A DNA stretch of 64,000 bases. It comes from Stratiolaelaps scimitus (taxonomy: Eukaryota > Arthropoda > Arachnida > Mesostigmata > Laelapidae). Below the pieces are notes generated by a model. It made no database searches and was not told the origin of the DNA. It worked only from the letters and a program-made list of their open reading frames with translations. The DNA lies in NCBI GenBank assembly GCA_019614645.1, contig JABWDB010000031.1, positions 1,736,001-1,800,000 of the forward strand. Reading direction: 5' to 3'. Both the position numbers and the translations under genes were made by a program. Shown in pieces: positions 27,203-40,165 of the stretch. Each line of letters opens with the position of its first letter. The first letter of the stretch is position 1.

Positions 27203-27370
27203 GAGATCACATTCGATGTGAACAGGCACTCGGGGCTTTGGTTAGCAAGAACAAGCTGTTCGCTTCGGCTGGCCTGACCTACTTAGTAGCGTTCGGGCGG
27301 GGGGGAGAGAGAGCGAAATCAGGAAACACTCGAAGTACGACCACAGGATGACCCCCGCGGGGGGGGGGTG

Positions 27371-29250
27371 ACTGCACGAACCATTTGCTGTGCCGACTGA
27401 GCCACCCGGTGAGGGACATTGAGGCAGGCGCCTGAAAGCGATGACCTTATGAAACGTGTGCCGTACGGCGACCCACTCTCCCAGAAAAGGTCAACCTCGG
27501 AAAGGGAACTCAACGGGAGAAGATCTTGCCGAACCATCAGCTGGTGGATGAATCGCCCTTCCCACAGCATGGCACGGACATAAGCAAGCAAGGGCATAGC
27601 CTAACCGAGGCGCTCACCAGTGAATCCAACGAGAATAAGGGACCCTGACCTTCAGACACGGCTTATATCGGATGAAAACGAATATCGCCCAGGTTCTGAA
27701 AGGTATGGGTATAGGTCAAACATATAAATGAATATTGTCGGATCTTGCTGTTACTTCGATTCGTATATTCTGTGCTTGTCGCCACAACGGCGGTCTGCCT
27801 ATTGGCAATGCGATTAGCGTCTCGAGATGTTCTATGTCATAGCAACTAATAGGAATCATATCCCAGTACAAAGCTTGTCCCATACTGAGTCGTCATTACC
27901 TGTTTGTTCTGGTGTCGGAAAGTTTCCGCAAGGCCAACATCTATGCGATGTCAACAATGCTATGTAAATCTTCATAAGTTAAGGAAGTTGCAAAGGAGAT
28001 GGGTAGGTGCGCAATTGTCTCAAGGCCTCATGTTAGATCTATGTGTAAGGGTAAAAGCGAAGTAATGTGTTATTTTGTGTATGTTATTTTAACGGGCGCC
28101 GCAATATAACAAGCCTCGAAAGCAGCCTGTCAAATAACTATTGCCGCTTATTTGACAAATTCAATTATACAATTGTCGTATCAATTTTACAAGTATATGT
28201 ATATATATATATATATATAATTATTAACATTACTGAGGAGCCCGACCATTCTTCCGATATCAATAGTATGTGATTGATTACGATCTATACATTGTCCGAT
28301 GGATTATAGAGACATATTCTCAAGCTTCACTGTGTAAACGCTCTGCCTTAAAAGTTTTCAAAACCCTGTCAAAAGTGCACACCCGATTGGAAAACATTGG
28401 AAGTTGAAAGCCGCTTTCTTACGCAGAGTCTGAGATTATTAAAAGCCCCTCCGTATAGATGTGCCACAGCCTTCGATGTTGGATAGTTAACAATGGAGTA
28501 TAACCATACCCATATCGAGAAATATGCCACTCTCATGCTAGGAAAAGATAAGCTTTGAGAATCATCCCTATTCGACCTTCCAATGAGAAAATCAATATAG
28601 ATCAATGTGAAATGTCAACGATCGACGATAGACGCAATAATGAAAATAACAGAAGATGTCACAGATCAAGAACGAAGTAGAACTATGCAACAAGTGAGAA
28701 CAGCGTGCCCTGATACCAAAGGTGCGTTCAATTTTGATCTCACGCAAGATTATTCTACAAGGACTAATTGAAAACGAAGTTTCTCCTCCAGAAATCTAAT
28801 CAATCAATATGTAATATATATGTGTAATATGTATTATCAAAATTTAAGATTAGATTACAAGGATAATCATTAGCAAGAAAGTAACAAAAAGATTCATTAA
28901 ATATTTGTAGAAATAGCACGATTGAAATCATCGTCAAATAAACTAGTACACTGAAGGCCCAACTACGGATCAGACACGGAGCCTTCGGAGACCACCTACT
29001 TACGCAAGATTCAAGGTCACAGAGAACACTGCCTGCGAACTCAGTGATCCCGTAATAACTGACTCAACTGGTCAACGCATTTGCTGGGAACGTAGAACAT
29101 TCGAAAGACCACTGACCCTGTTATAAGAGTACTTTGGTTACTTACCACTTAGAGCATGAAAAAAAAAGCAATGTAACCTGAAAAGATTTGTTATTATCAA
29201 AGTATGAAAAATGAACTACGATAGAAGAGGAACAGATGAAGCTGAGTCTC
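27371..29250. other. Region without a supported gene
   Basis: GC content falls gradually to AT-rich DNA. A pure (AT)n is at 28,201-28,219. I see no long frames, RNA genes or repeats shared with the rest of the window. Confidence 0.5.
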
Positions 29251-29255
29251 GTTAG

Positions 29256-29800
29256 AAGGAGTCTCATTTTATTTGGGACAGCATCCCTAGTCTCGCTCCC
29301 GGGGCGGCAGTGAGGAATATTATACCGGACATCAAGGCGTGGCTAAAAAGACCAGGTGGGGAAATAACCTACTTGCTTACCCAGGTCATCACAGGGCACG
29401 GGGACTTCAAACCCTACCTCCACATGATTGGTAAGGCCCCGTCGGACGTCTGCGTGCTGTGCGATGCAAGGGTCGAGGACGATCCACTCTACAACTGGCA
29501 GCCTGTGGAGCCACGGAGCAGGTACGGCAGGAGATCGCGGACGCCGAATTGACACGGGCCATGCAGGACGGGATCCGAGGGTTCGTTTCCTACATGTGCC
29601 TGGCCAGAGACAAGTGGGACAGAGGGAGCACACTAGCCGAAAGGATCCTCCGGGAGAAGGATATGCTAGAACGGGCGCGGATAGCAGAGCTGGTCCGAAG
29701 GGAAAATGCCCGGAACCCACCAGAGGAGGAACTGAGGGAAAGGACATGGCTGAGATCAACTGCCGGTCCCTGCAAGGCACTGACTGAAGTAATACTTTGA
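29256..29800 (+). pseudogene. Non-LTR retrotransposon ORF2 C-terminus, frameshifted remnant
   Basis: An open frame from 29,256 translates to the segment downstream of the reverse transcriptase in R1/Jockey-group elements. It has a tryptophan-containing helix, then LLTQVITGHGDFKPYLH, then CVLCD and an acidic DDP stretch. In intact elements this Cys pair is followed by a His/Cys pair. Here the frame breaks near 29,485-29,520, and the tail (EQVRQEIADA onward, charged and helical) continues two bases out of register to 29,800. The reverse transcriptase, endonuclease and ORF1 regions are missing, as expected of 5'-truncated copies. The exact clade is uncertain. The copy cannot encode a working protein. 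Confidence 0.8.
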
Positions 29801-29935
29801 CAGTCCCGGTCAGTGCCCCAAGTCAAAATCGATCCTGGGTTTAGTCATTAAGAGTCTGACACTACCAGCCAAATACCTCAGTGTGAGGCTTGGTGTCCAT
29901 GCCGGATTAACCTTTAACCTCTTAAAAAAAATAGA
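29801..29935 (+). mobile_element. Probable 3' UTR of the non-LTR remnant
   Basis: Follows the broken ORF directly and ends near an eight-A run (about 29,924-29,932), which may be the eroded poly-A tail of the insertion. No target-site duplication was established because the 5' end is not defined. Confidence 0.35.
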
Positions 29936-32900
29936 AGGAGTTCTGCGAACAATGTTATTATTTTATGTTAATTCCTTCCAATACACACACACACGCACCC
30001 ACATGCGCACACTGTTGCTTAGTGGGGATAATGATGTTCTATGCTCTTGACCTTTCCTCTGTTTTAATAAGCAGCACAACCCTGGAGAGGAGTGGCTTTT
30101 AGTGGGTGACCTTCGTGGAGTCAGGGAAACCGCAACTGATGAGACCCGACTGAACGCCGCACTTCAAGGTTGAATTACATTGGGAGCGTATGAAACCTTT
30201 ACCACAACTGGCGACTTCCAGGAAAAGGACAACCAAGTCGTACGAGTCCATTATGGAATCTATTTGATCCAGTCCCCCGTTCGATTGTGTGACAATCGGC
30301 AAAATGACATTGTCGTAGATCAACCATCCAAGTATCGAGAAGACATTGGCATATGGCACATACGGACGAGAGCAACCATTCCGAATAAGCAAATCACTCG
30401 ATCCTACGTAGGAAACGAGTAACGTCTTTGCAACGCGAATGCGGCTCGGGACTGGCAAAATTTGCCTTTTTGTTGAGCAAACACAGCCGCCACCGCCACC
30501 CCGGGATTGGGCGTTGTTTCAATTCGAATGTGCCCCGAAGCCGGGAGCGTGATAGAGATGCTAGCACGTATTGAAAAACATTTTGACACAGAACATGGAT
30601 CTCTCGGCAGGAGGTGCAAGGAACGTCGACACCAGTTGGCATCGGGCCTCACATCGCTGACAAGTGGACAAGTTTAAGACAGCGACAATGCTGGTTAGCC
30701 AACTTGCTCGAACCGCTGATAGCATGAATAGTGGACGTCATGTGCAATAGCTGTGCATGATATATTTGTAAGTATCGACATGTTTAATATCATATCTACC
30801 TAGAATATTAACAGTGACAACATCATTAATATGACCATATGATTATCATCGTTATACGTATTGCTTCTCCATTTGTTTTAATTTAGTTTGTATTTGTTGT
30901 TAGCTTTTATCTCCTAATGCACTGGGCCTTCTCTAAGTTCAGTAGAACATTGGAAACGATTCTAACGATTCAGCATGACTTGAAAAAGAACGGCGACATG
31001 ACTTCTCATGACCAAGCGAAATTGGAAGAGCTGTTTCTCGCTTCGAACAGCACAATTTGTCTCAGTGAGCATTTCATCCAGTGGCTAAAAAAAAAACAAA
31101 TTCAGCAATGATCGAAGAATCAGTCCGTGGCCCCCTATCGTTTGCATGATGTAGTTAATACATGCAGTGTACAAGGTTTAGCTAATATCCTGTGTCCATG
31201 AATAGTGCACGGCATGATGGTGACAGAGTGAACCTGTTGGAACCATCTTGATCATAGGGAGTCACTAGTACAATAGTATTTAGCCAGGAGGGTCTCTGTG
31301 ACCTCGTAGCTCAGGAGAGGTACAAAGATCACGCATTCACGTGTACCACGTTGCGTTGATGAGCGCATCAGGGAAGACGCTGCGGTCGGTCGCGGCAATT
31401 CACTTGTCCTTAGGCGGAAATTGTAAAAGATTGCCATCTCATCGTCCGTCAGCCGCATATCATTGTCTACAGCGACAACCCGATTGGCCTGTTGACGTCG
31501 CAATCATCTCAAATCTGATTAGCAGGTCTAGTAGAAGCAGCAACAACAGCATCACCAGTCAAAGGTTCTACTTGCAAAGAATTATCTTGAAGAGACGCAT
31601 AAATAATGCTGCGCAGATTCGGACGGTATTCTATGGTCAACTATTTCATTTTAATAGGTTATCTGATTGGTGACCAGCATCATGGATTATTATTATTACT
31701 AGCGTCGTGATTCTTTATAGAAATTGATTTGCAGTGAACGTTGTGAAACATAAATGTTCGACTAAGTTAGACAGTAATGTCACAAATTGAATACGCATAA
31801 ATATAACTATCATAGTTTTTGATGAAATATCTATAACACCTATTCTAGTTGTCAGGAGAGTACGATGCAGGACGAATTTTTGCTATTATAAACGTATTTA
31901 TCTACTAGATCGTGAAGCAGACGCAAGGAAAAATAAACAGGCTGTTTGCCAGGTGTCATGAGTGACGTGACATATTATATAACGTTGTGTAAGTGTCCAA
32001 CTGTGGACATTCGCTATGTCCTCAATGTAATAGCTTGCATTCGGAGTCCACCGAGGTGAACTTTGTCGAATAATTTGATTCAAGCCCAGACGGTAAGTGG
32101 GCTATTTGTTGTTAAATACATGAACCCAAGGCTGGTGGCAGACGACGACTGCGTTCTTTTTTGTCTAACCGATATCCCACCGCGTTGTGACCTTCAGGTG
32201 GAGGATCTACTCAGCCGAGAGGCAACAATTACTTTTACAGGTAATTCCAATTGCGTAGCACGAACAGCGCATTTTGCTCAAACGTTGTCTCGGAGTTCAA
32301 CTTGTCGTCAACCGTTCTGAACCGACAGTCTCCCACGCTGTCGTAAAGTCCATTAGAGATAGGCGCTGTGAACCTCCTATGGCTTATGTAACATATGCGT
32401 TCTTTGGTGTAGATACTAATTATAATAATAATCGTTCCTAATTTAAGGTTGTGTATCTTCGTGTTATTATGGCTCATTCCATCCGTACAGGTTACAGTGT
32501 TGAACATCGTCAACAGTTCCAGAAGGGATGGCCCGGTCACGGTAAAGTCATGCATTAGCATAGCAACATTCCCCTTCTATAAAAAAAAAACGAAAAAGTT
32601 ACAGTGCCCAGCTGGCATTATCACTATTTATATTCGAACAGTTGCTACCACCACGATAACTATGTAGTCGACGCGGACGGGGCATCCCGGCGACAGATAT
32701 TATGGATCGATAGCTAATTCCGAGAGGGGCACTGTACTCCTTGCGCGATCTCCAGCTTTGCCTCCTCGACAGGTCCAGAAAGGGCATGTACCTTCCGTTG
32801 CTTTCTCCTCAGGGAGAGAGTAAATTTATTCGAAACGATTCGAGGAAATCATGCGCATGATATTTAGGCGCTTTTTTTTTAGCAACATCGTTGCGAAACG

Positions 32901-34690
32901 ATTGGCCACCTAAGCCAACACTGCCGTATATCTCGGTTTACTATCCATAGCACAACAAATGTAGCTGTATTGACGTTGACATCGACCAGGTCTCCACTCG
33001 ACCATCCGGATTCGTCTGCCTGAACTCATTGTAACGGTCCAAATGTATAAGCTTAATTTAGCAGTTGACGTTTACGGTGATCTTCGCTGGGTATGAGGCT
33101 GAACACTCACGGTTGGGGCATACCCATAAACATGCTACTCTGGGAATATCCCCGGAGGCTGATTGCCCAATAGGACTTTCCGTGTAGAGAACTATTTCGA
33201 TTTCAGAGGATGGGACGCGAATTTTCAAAATAAAATTTTGGCTTCGATTACTCCATTTCGATTGCAAAGTATATGTCGCCTATATATCAAACAGGCGACA
33301 ACATAAAATATATCATTGTATAATAAGAAATATTACTAATGTCGCGTTATTACATGATATCACGAGATACTCCTATTATTTGTTGAGTATTATTAATTCT
33401 TATATGAAAGTACGATTGCAACTGTATATTCAAATATTTTCATTCATAAACGAGTGTTCTCGTTCAATCTCAATAAATCTCTATGATCATGTGAACAACC
33501 ACCCCATTATCTAAACGAAAAGTCAACTTTTAGAAATGCGGTGACCATCGTTAACTCCAATTGCTCATTAATTCTCAATTAAGAAAAGGTGTTGGAGTGT
33601 CAACGTTCCGTTGACTGTCGGATTAATCGTTAATTAAGAATGGCGTGATAACACTATTCTGACACGATTCAATAATAAACGTGAAAGCGTAAGCAAGTAA
33701 AAAAAAACTAGTCCAGTTAACTACGTGAGTGGTATTATGCTCGACGATATTAAATGCTCTATACCATAAATCCCGTGGACAGTGAATGAACTCAAAATGC
33801 GAGTTTTTGCTCGGCATTCTACACAGTCGTATCAGTCGTCCGCAATAGCTGACTAACAGGGTATCTGCCGATCCCACGCTGATTCATGAGACAATTAGAT
33901 ACGTTTGCAATGACTCACCATGCCATGTTGTTGGTGCACAGAGAGCACGTCATGCGATTCCGCTCATGTATCTACAAGGGACTTGTAGGGGTGACGAAAC
34001 GTGGAACGGCCTTGAAGTGTTTGATGCCACGAGCTGACGGAGAGAGCAGCCGCTGTGGAGGAGCTCGTGCGGAACATATCAATGAGTGAGTGTTTATTTG
34101 TGTTTCTCGTTGGTGTCATCTACCTTCGATCGAAATGCACTAATTGAAACAACTGAAGTCTAATCTGGTTTGATGTGATGCTTTATTAAGTAATTTCCCA
34201 TATAGATATTAGATGATTCACATGGACACATCCACTATAGGGCTACATATCTGCTATATTGTACTGTACATTCTGAACAACGTATGATTTCAGAGTGCTC
34301 TGTGGATTCGGCAGTGTAGATGTTTGTCGCTTGAAGAGAAACGACAATAGAAGTGAAGAATATTTCCTTCTGCTGAGTGTCTCAATGTCGTCTTGCGTCT
34401 AGTTTTTCGAGAAGCTCTGGTGATTTTCGTTCGAAATTGGCATCTTTCGCACTTTTTGAAGGATGTGCTCGAGGTAAATGCTTCTCCCTCGAATCTAAGA
34501 TGCGTAGGGATAGGCTATTTAGTTAGAAGTTTATCGTATGGCATGCATCGAGATTTCATTCTGTCCAACCCAAGGCAAACCGGATACATACGCATACGAA
34601 CAGTGGAGAACCAAGAAGGATCTGGAAGAATGGCTTAAGAAAGCAACATCCCATATCCAAGAGAAATCCCAGTAAACATAACATAAGTAG
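29936..34690. other. Region without a supported gene; several weak exon-like signals
   Basis: AT-rich with an (AC) run at 29,985-29,996. Several splice-like sites occur on the plus strand: a donor GTAAGT after 32,092, an acceptor CAG near 32,490, a donor GTGAGT near 34,087 and an acceptor near 34,300. Open frames between them are 15-70 codons, have no recognised domain and fall within chance. I therefore annotate no exon. Confidence 0.4.
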
Positions 34691-34693
34691 CAT

Positions 34694-34815
34694 TTAAGAG
34701 CCGGGAGACGTAGGTTCGAGTCCCGCGACGTGGTGACATATAAGAGAACTTAAGAGTTATAGAGATTGCAGTTGCTTTAAGAAACCAATGATCGTTTATC
34801 TTCGGACAGCACCTT
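34694..34815 (+). repeat. tRNA-derived SINE, family A, copy 2 (5' truncated)
   Basis: Begins inside the tRNA-like head. It retains the exact B box GGTTCGAGTCC (34,713-34,723) but has lost the A box. Body blocks AGAACTTAAG, GATTGCAG, CTTTA and CGGACAG follow in the same order as in the copy at 17,823-18,000, with deletions. Without an A box it could not act as a normal pol III unit. Confidence 0.65.
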
Positions 34816-37800
34816 AGCAGTGCCCCAGTTAATATTCGTCATAAAAACTAAACGTTTTCAGAAACATTTATGGAGTTTGCATTCACTTACGTCTCAGCAC
34901 AATAAATCATAACATATACACACACACATCACATGCAGTAATGTCAATTTGCAGTAATCGTAATAGCAATCTATTCGTTCAACTTGTAGCCCGTTCTCTC
35001 GTGCGAGTGCTTGTCGGTCATACGGCTATCAAAGCACAAGGAGACCCTCCGCTATGATCACTAATCGTTCTGATCAACCAACCGGCGCAACCGACACCAA
35101 AACCACCACCGCCCTCGACGCGTCGGGAAAGGCTGTAGCCGCCGTCGCCGCCGCCGCCTTCAGAGAACCACTGTGGGACACGGGCAGGCTTCAATAGCGG
35201 CCGAATGGCCGAGATACAGCATCGAATTCTCAGAGGGAGCAACGTGTGCTTCACCCAGCCGGTGGTGGCCTTGTCATTTCAACGAAACTCTCACGTCATC
35301 TCAGATGCATACGCATAGACAGACATTGGCGTCCGCGTACTCAGAGACACTCCGACTGCATAGGCTGCTTGTTCAACAAATAATGGCCTCAGACCACAGG
35401 CCATGTTACGGCGAATAAACAGCTCGATTCAGACCAATATCGAAACCAACATCGCGTCGTATTGATCATAGTGTTATTAATACTAGTGAGGAAATTCATG
35501 GTTATATTGTTGATGGTTGCTTGACTGATTTGTCTGTTGTTTGTTTGTGTGGCTTATTTGATCAGATGGGAGGTACAAAGACGACTGACTATATTGCCTA
35601 TGAGCGTGTTATGTACGCGATTGTCTCGGGTGAAAGCGGTAAAAGACGACATATATACCGAATTCTGCTTTGCTTGTGGACGACTTGGTTTCGTTGATCG
35701 ACAGATTCATGTTCGATTCATTTCAAAGAAAAAAATTGCTCCTAATTAGGATAATATGCAACATGATCAATTAATTTGGATTTTTGGAGACGATAAAGTT
35801 CATCCGGATCAGGCTTACGCAATGTACCTGTGCAGTTTCAAGAAAACCTATACCATGAATTCAATAGGCGCTCGAAAACGCACATTTTAGGTACTACAGT
35901 TATTCAGGAGGTCTGGAGGTGTCTATGGAAACGAACTTCTCCTTTACTGGAAACGTTAATAAGGCTTTTTTCTAATATGTTCACAATAAGGGAGAAAATG
36001 TAACAATACTGAATTTTAAGGTCACCTGAATGAGATGACCTTGTTGGCCCGAGAAAGATCTTCTTTTATATATATATATATATATATATTTCAGAAGTGT
36101 CCACTCCTTAGGAACTTAAGCCGAACCAGTTCATCGAGAAACGACATTTATAGAATTTGCCTTGTTCTGCCGATTCGAATTACGATGGGGCCATTAAGTT
36201 ACCGCATTTCTAAACTGTCTGTCTATGAAGTGAGAGACCCAAATCACATGTTGTTGAACTGACTACGGCGTCATTATATGACTCTCGGACAAGAACACAC
36301 AACTAGTGCTCCATGTAAAGACGCGTGCGAATTTCTCTCTAAACCTCTCATCTGTCATCTGACCTTTTAGCGAAAACTCCACGTTGACGGAGAATTGTAG
36401 TCCATGTCCAGTTGGACCCATTTTTACCTGTCTACGATTCATGAAAGAGCATCAGTGACCGCTGATCACGATCCATAGCCGTCTAGATAGTGATCATCGT
36501 GATCCGATTTACCTGCTTTTTAGGTTTGCTCATAAACATCTCAGATTTAGCGCATTTAGCATTCAGCATCTACTCTGGCGCTTGGCTGTAGCTTCACGGA
36601 ACCTGAGCTACGTATATTCTAGATAAATTTTAGATAATTCTAAGATTATACGCGCGAATCGTCAGAATATATTTTCGGGGTGAGCAATTCTAAGTTTGGT
36701 GTGATACTTTCGTGATCTCATAGAAAATAATGCATGTCAAAAATGGATTTCCAAACTTGCCTCTGGATGCCTTTACTAGTCCAACTGTGATATCAAAGCA
36801 GATAGATACAGAACCTACGATACAGTCCATTCTGACATTCTCATCTATGGATTTCTATTTACAAAGTAGGTGAAAAATAAGTTACATAGAAAATAAGGTC
36901 ACAACGCACATTCATTGTAATAGCGACACATCTATTCCCGGTTCAATATAAGTTACCCCATAGTGTATTTTGAAATAGATACAGATGGGACACAGATGGA
37001 GAACCTCTACAACTTAATCCTCCATATTATTATACATGTAGCATGTGTCCAAATCCTACATCACTCATCATAGGATTCAGCTATTTAATAGCTGAAGCTG
37101 TCCAAACATCCCCTCTGGAATGACTCACTATACATAATATGTAAGTTAACTAACGTCTGCGTGCCCTTCACGTCAAAGTACCGCGACCTGTAAGGCAGGA
37201 AAGTGTCCAGATTCATCACTGTGTGTTTTTTTTTCTGCAGAACTCCGATTGACTCACTGACACGCTTAGGGGAACATCGAGAATGCTATTTGACCAGATC
37301 AGATCGTCGTGTTGGCAGTTGTGTTTTATCCAGCTGCATCGGGGGTAGATGCGAAGCTCGTCCACCTCCGTCGTTGATCGTCGATGCCGGATGCTCTCGC
37401 GCTCCGAGAGCAAGAGATAGATTAGAGGGAGAGAAAATGAGACCCAGAGAAAGGTCATTGTGTGTCATCGTTTCGCGCAGTCGGTTGAGCTTGGTCGAAC
37501 ACGTCTCCCTGGCGAACCTTGAGCGTAGCGTTGCCCGTCCGGCTGTGTGAGTAACAGTGAACAGGAATATATAGACTATTGAAGGACAAATTGTCCAACT
37601 GCTAAGAGATCACTGTAGCGGTCGCATGAATTTCGTATGCAACCGCTCGATATAGATATTATATAATGAACTGTGCTAGAAGTAAAGTATGGCTAACTTT
37701 GTCATGTTTTCGTACATGATTAGTTGCCAACTAATGAATTGCTCGACAATTTCAATGTATTGGAATGGACAGACACTCGAATAGACATTTAGTGTCATCG

Positions 37801-37957
37801 CCAATTCAATTTGGCTCAATGTGAGTTCGGCTCCACCGTCGGCCCGAACTTGTAGGCGGGTGTACCCTCACCACAGGTATGAAGAAATGAAACAGCGGCA
37901 CCTATTACAGTAATATATGAGATATAATATAAGTATATAAAAAATAAAAACCTTTTG

Positions 37958-37998
<41 letters not shown>

Positions 37999-39150
37999 GC
38001 CCATTAAATTTTGAATAAATCGTTTTCGCTACCTATTATTTATTTTATAAAGCTATCGAAATTCTCGAGTTTCTTCTCTGTCCCTGTTAGAGAACACCCA
38101 CACAACTCAGTTCGTGTGCTATCATTTCTAAGAGATGTCAGCTAGCCACCATCAACAACAACCTGTTGCCCCTGCCAGAGATTTTTAAACCCTGTCACAC
38201 TCGTCTATTATTGGCGCTGAGCATCCCACAAGCCGAATTCAATGCTACTGAACAGCAACAGCTGTGTTGATCTCACTGGTCTGATCTCTCATGCCGCAAG
38301 GCATTCAATTCGTCGTACCTGATGATCTAGTCAACCGCTATACAAATACGAGTGATACAACAACTTTACCCTAAAAAGGGGTCTATTTATAATCGATTAT
38401 ATTGATTGAACATTGTTTATTGATGCAAATGTCGGCTAAAACATAGATCGGGTCGTAACGAATTGCGGTGTCGGCGAAAAAATCGGCGTACTTGAATTTC
38501 GAAGGCGTTTAATGGAACTCTATTCTTGTGGCTTCGAGGATGGCCGCCTCAGGTGGCTGCGTCACGATGACATCTGAGTAATAGCGATTGGATCGTTCTC
38601 AACCAACGGCGTGACCCCTAGGCTGTTTCGGAGATTACCAAAGGTTTTGACACTGTACTAATTATTATCGGTAATCTCGTGTCTTTTTAATCGTTGACAA
38701 AGCAACGAACTAGCCACGGACTCTTTTCTACATTTAAATATGTTTAAGTGTCCGCCCGCTGGCTTCGACTTCTACGTCTCTGCCTTTAAGAAGTCTCAGA
38801 CCGCAGGTTCATGACAAATCCCTTTGAATAAAACAGTGTTATGCTATATTAGATTGTATTGTTTATATCGCCGTTCCAGGAGGACACCTTATTTATGCAA
38901 TTGTCAGTAATAAATACATAATAATAAGATTAATAATAATAATGGGTGTTCGCAGGTACGTATGAAATCTTATAGAGGCAGAAAAAACGAACTCTGTTGC
39001 TTTCCGTGGTTCGATGGCAAGATGAGGACTCTTAAAGCACTCATCACGATCGGCTCCCATATACATGATACCTATACACACACACATATATATATATATA
39101 TACTTGTTTGAGTTTTTCCGTTAACTGAATATGGCGAACGTCGCCCCCAC
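34816..39150. other. Region without a supported gene
   Basis: AT-rich with a small GC-rich patch at 35,070-35,260 (GCC triplets) and AT runs at 36,066-36,089, 37,961-37,992 and 39,081-39,102. A poly-T/CTGCAG acceptor-like site near 37,241 is followed by a 102-codon Arg/Ser-rich frame ending at 37,550. This is the longest acceptor-linked frame here but matches no family known to me. Confidence 0.45.
37961..37992. repeat. (TA)n microsatellite
   Basis: Sixteen uninterrupted TA units. Confidence 0.95.
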
Positions 39151-39880
39151 AGCCTAACTCGAACGCGGCGCGATGCGTGCCGTTCCACCCAGCAACTTCC
39201 GCCAAACATTAGGCGTATCGAATACTACCAACCAGAATGTCCGCATCTGCCAGCGAGTAAACGTGAATGTCTCGCAGCAATGCGAGTATCCACTGGCTGT
39301 CTGCCTGTCTGTGTGGATTTGTGATGTTGATTCCAAAGCGAGAGCCGCGGCCAGCTCTGGTGGGATCCGCTTCCGTCGGGAAGTGATCCGATCGGCGCTT
39401 TTGCGGCGGCGCCGACGACGGCGACGACGACCACCCCGCGGAAGAAGCCGCAAACGTCCAAAGTTCCCGCAGCCGGAACGAACGATGCCCGGCCCGAGCT
39501 ACACGTTCCCGTTAAACAGCGCTAGCAACGTTGTGCGTTCGGTGATTCGGCACGTGACGTCAGAGTTTGCATGTAACTAACTGTGCCGGCACTATTTGTG
39601 TCGTCGATCTGACGCTTGGCTGATGTCTGACCCAGTAAACGAACAGCGCTGCGCCAACAGCAATTGTGCCGGCGGCCGATGTTTGCGGCCGACCGGCTTC
39701 TCGCTGCTGCTTCTGTTACTCCTGCGGCTGCATTCGGCGGACGAGCCAACTGAGCCGGCGGGTCCCGGTCGCGAAGCGCAGACAATCGTAGCTCTAGCGA
39801 CGTCGAGCGGGACGGCCGCTCCCGGAAACTGCTGTACAGACGAGTCGTATCCGTGCGATTGGCAATGACAATAACATCGG
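39150..39880. other. GC-rich island with E-box/CRE composite
   Basis: CpG-rich block containing CGACGACGG-type triplets (39,400-39,435), a CACGTGACGTCA composite at 39,551-39,562 and a Leu-rich CTG/CTT stretch near 39,700-39,725. On the plus strand, an ATG at about 39,623 opens an 81-codon frame with a hydrophobic Leu run. On the minus strand a 174-codon frame (39,522-40,046) overlaps it. Neither has a recognisable domain. A promoter with a first exon is the most economical reading, unproved. Confidence 0.35.
39551..39562. promoter_or_regulatory. Overlapping E-box and CRE (CACGTGACGTCA)
   Basis: A bHLH-type E-box CACGTG overlaps a full CRE TGACGTCA by two bases. The last part of the site and its flank (ACGTGACGTCAGAG) recur exactly at 27,192-27,205. 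Binding is inferred from consensus only. Confidence 0.4.
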
Positions 39881-40101
39881 CCGTATGTAAAGTAGAATTG
39901 CATTTATTATAAAAATAGAGGATGAAAGGGTTAGAGAACCGATATGGTCGCAACCTGACGGGAGTAATTAAACAAAAATAAGAATTCCGCTGAGTAGCAA
40001 CGTGAGGGAGACACGCGTCCTCATTAAAATGATAGCGTGGGAACACACCACGAGAATAATTACTGGTGCTAATGATCAGTTGTTACTAGGTATCGTCACT
40101 A

Positions 40102-40165
40102 ATGCCGAACGCAGTTATACCGTGTACGTTAAGTGTTGGCTGAAAGTCAGTCCTGAAAACTTATC
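40102..40165 (+). repeat. SINE-like repeat, family B, copy 3 (3' part)
   Basis: The 24 bases at 40,102-40,125 match 309-332 at 22 positions. Weaker similarity follows (GTTAA...GGCTG...CAG). Only the 3' part of the family is recognisable. Confidence 0.5.

Larger units (their letters stand above)
26560..27370. other. GC-rich triplet island (promoter/first-exon-like)
   Basis: Begins with an AAC/CAG run (26,573-26,617). It continues with GGC-rich triplets and a full CRE at 27,195-27,202, and ends with a G10 tract. A donor-like GACGCG|GTGAGG occurs near 27,175 on the plus strand. The plus-strand frame at 26,974-27,351 (125 codons) starts at GTG and lacks an early ATG; it shows no known domain and is most simply compositional. 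Confidence 0.35.

Noticed and set aside
32063..32580. Short frames bounded by splice-like sites (donor after 32,092; acceptors near 32,199 and 32,490)
   Set aside because: Segments of 14-17 codons cannot be distinguished from chance and gave no recognisable domain.
33886..34402. Possible two-exon structure with a GTGAGT donor near 34,087 and a TTTCAG acceptor near 34,300 in matching phase
   Set aside because: Phase agreement occurs one time in three at random, the peptides match no family I know, and both ends are undefined.
39623..39868. Signal-peptide-like frame with a Leu run
   Set aside because: The Leu run comes from CTG/CTT triplets, the frame closes after 81 codons, and similar Leu runs appear in other triplet islands (48.4 and 51.9 kb).
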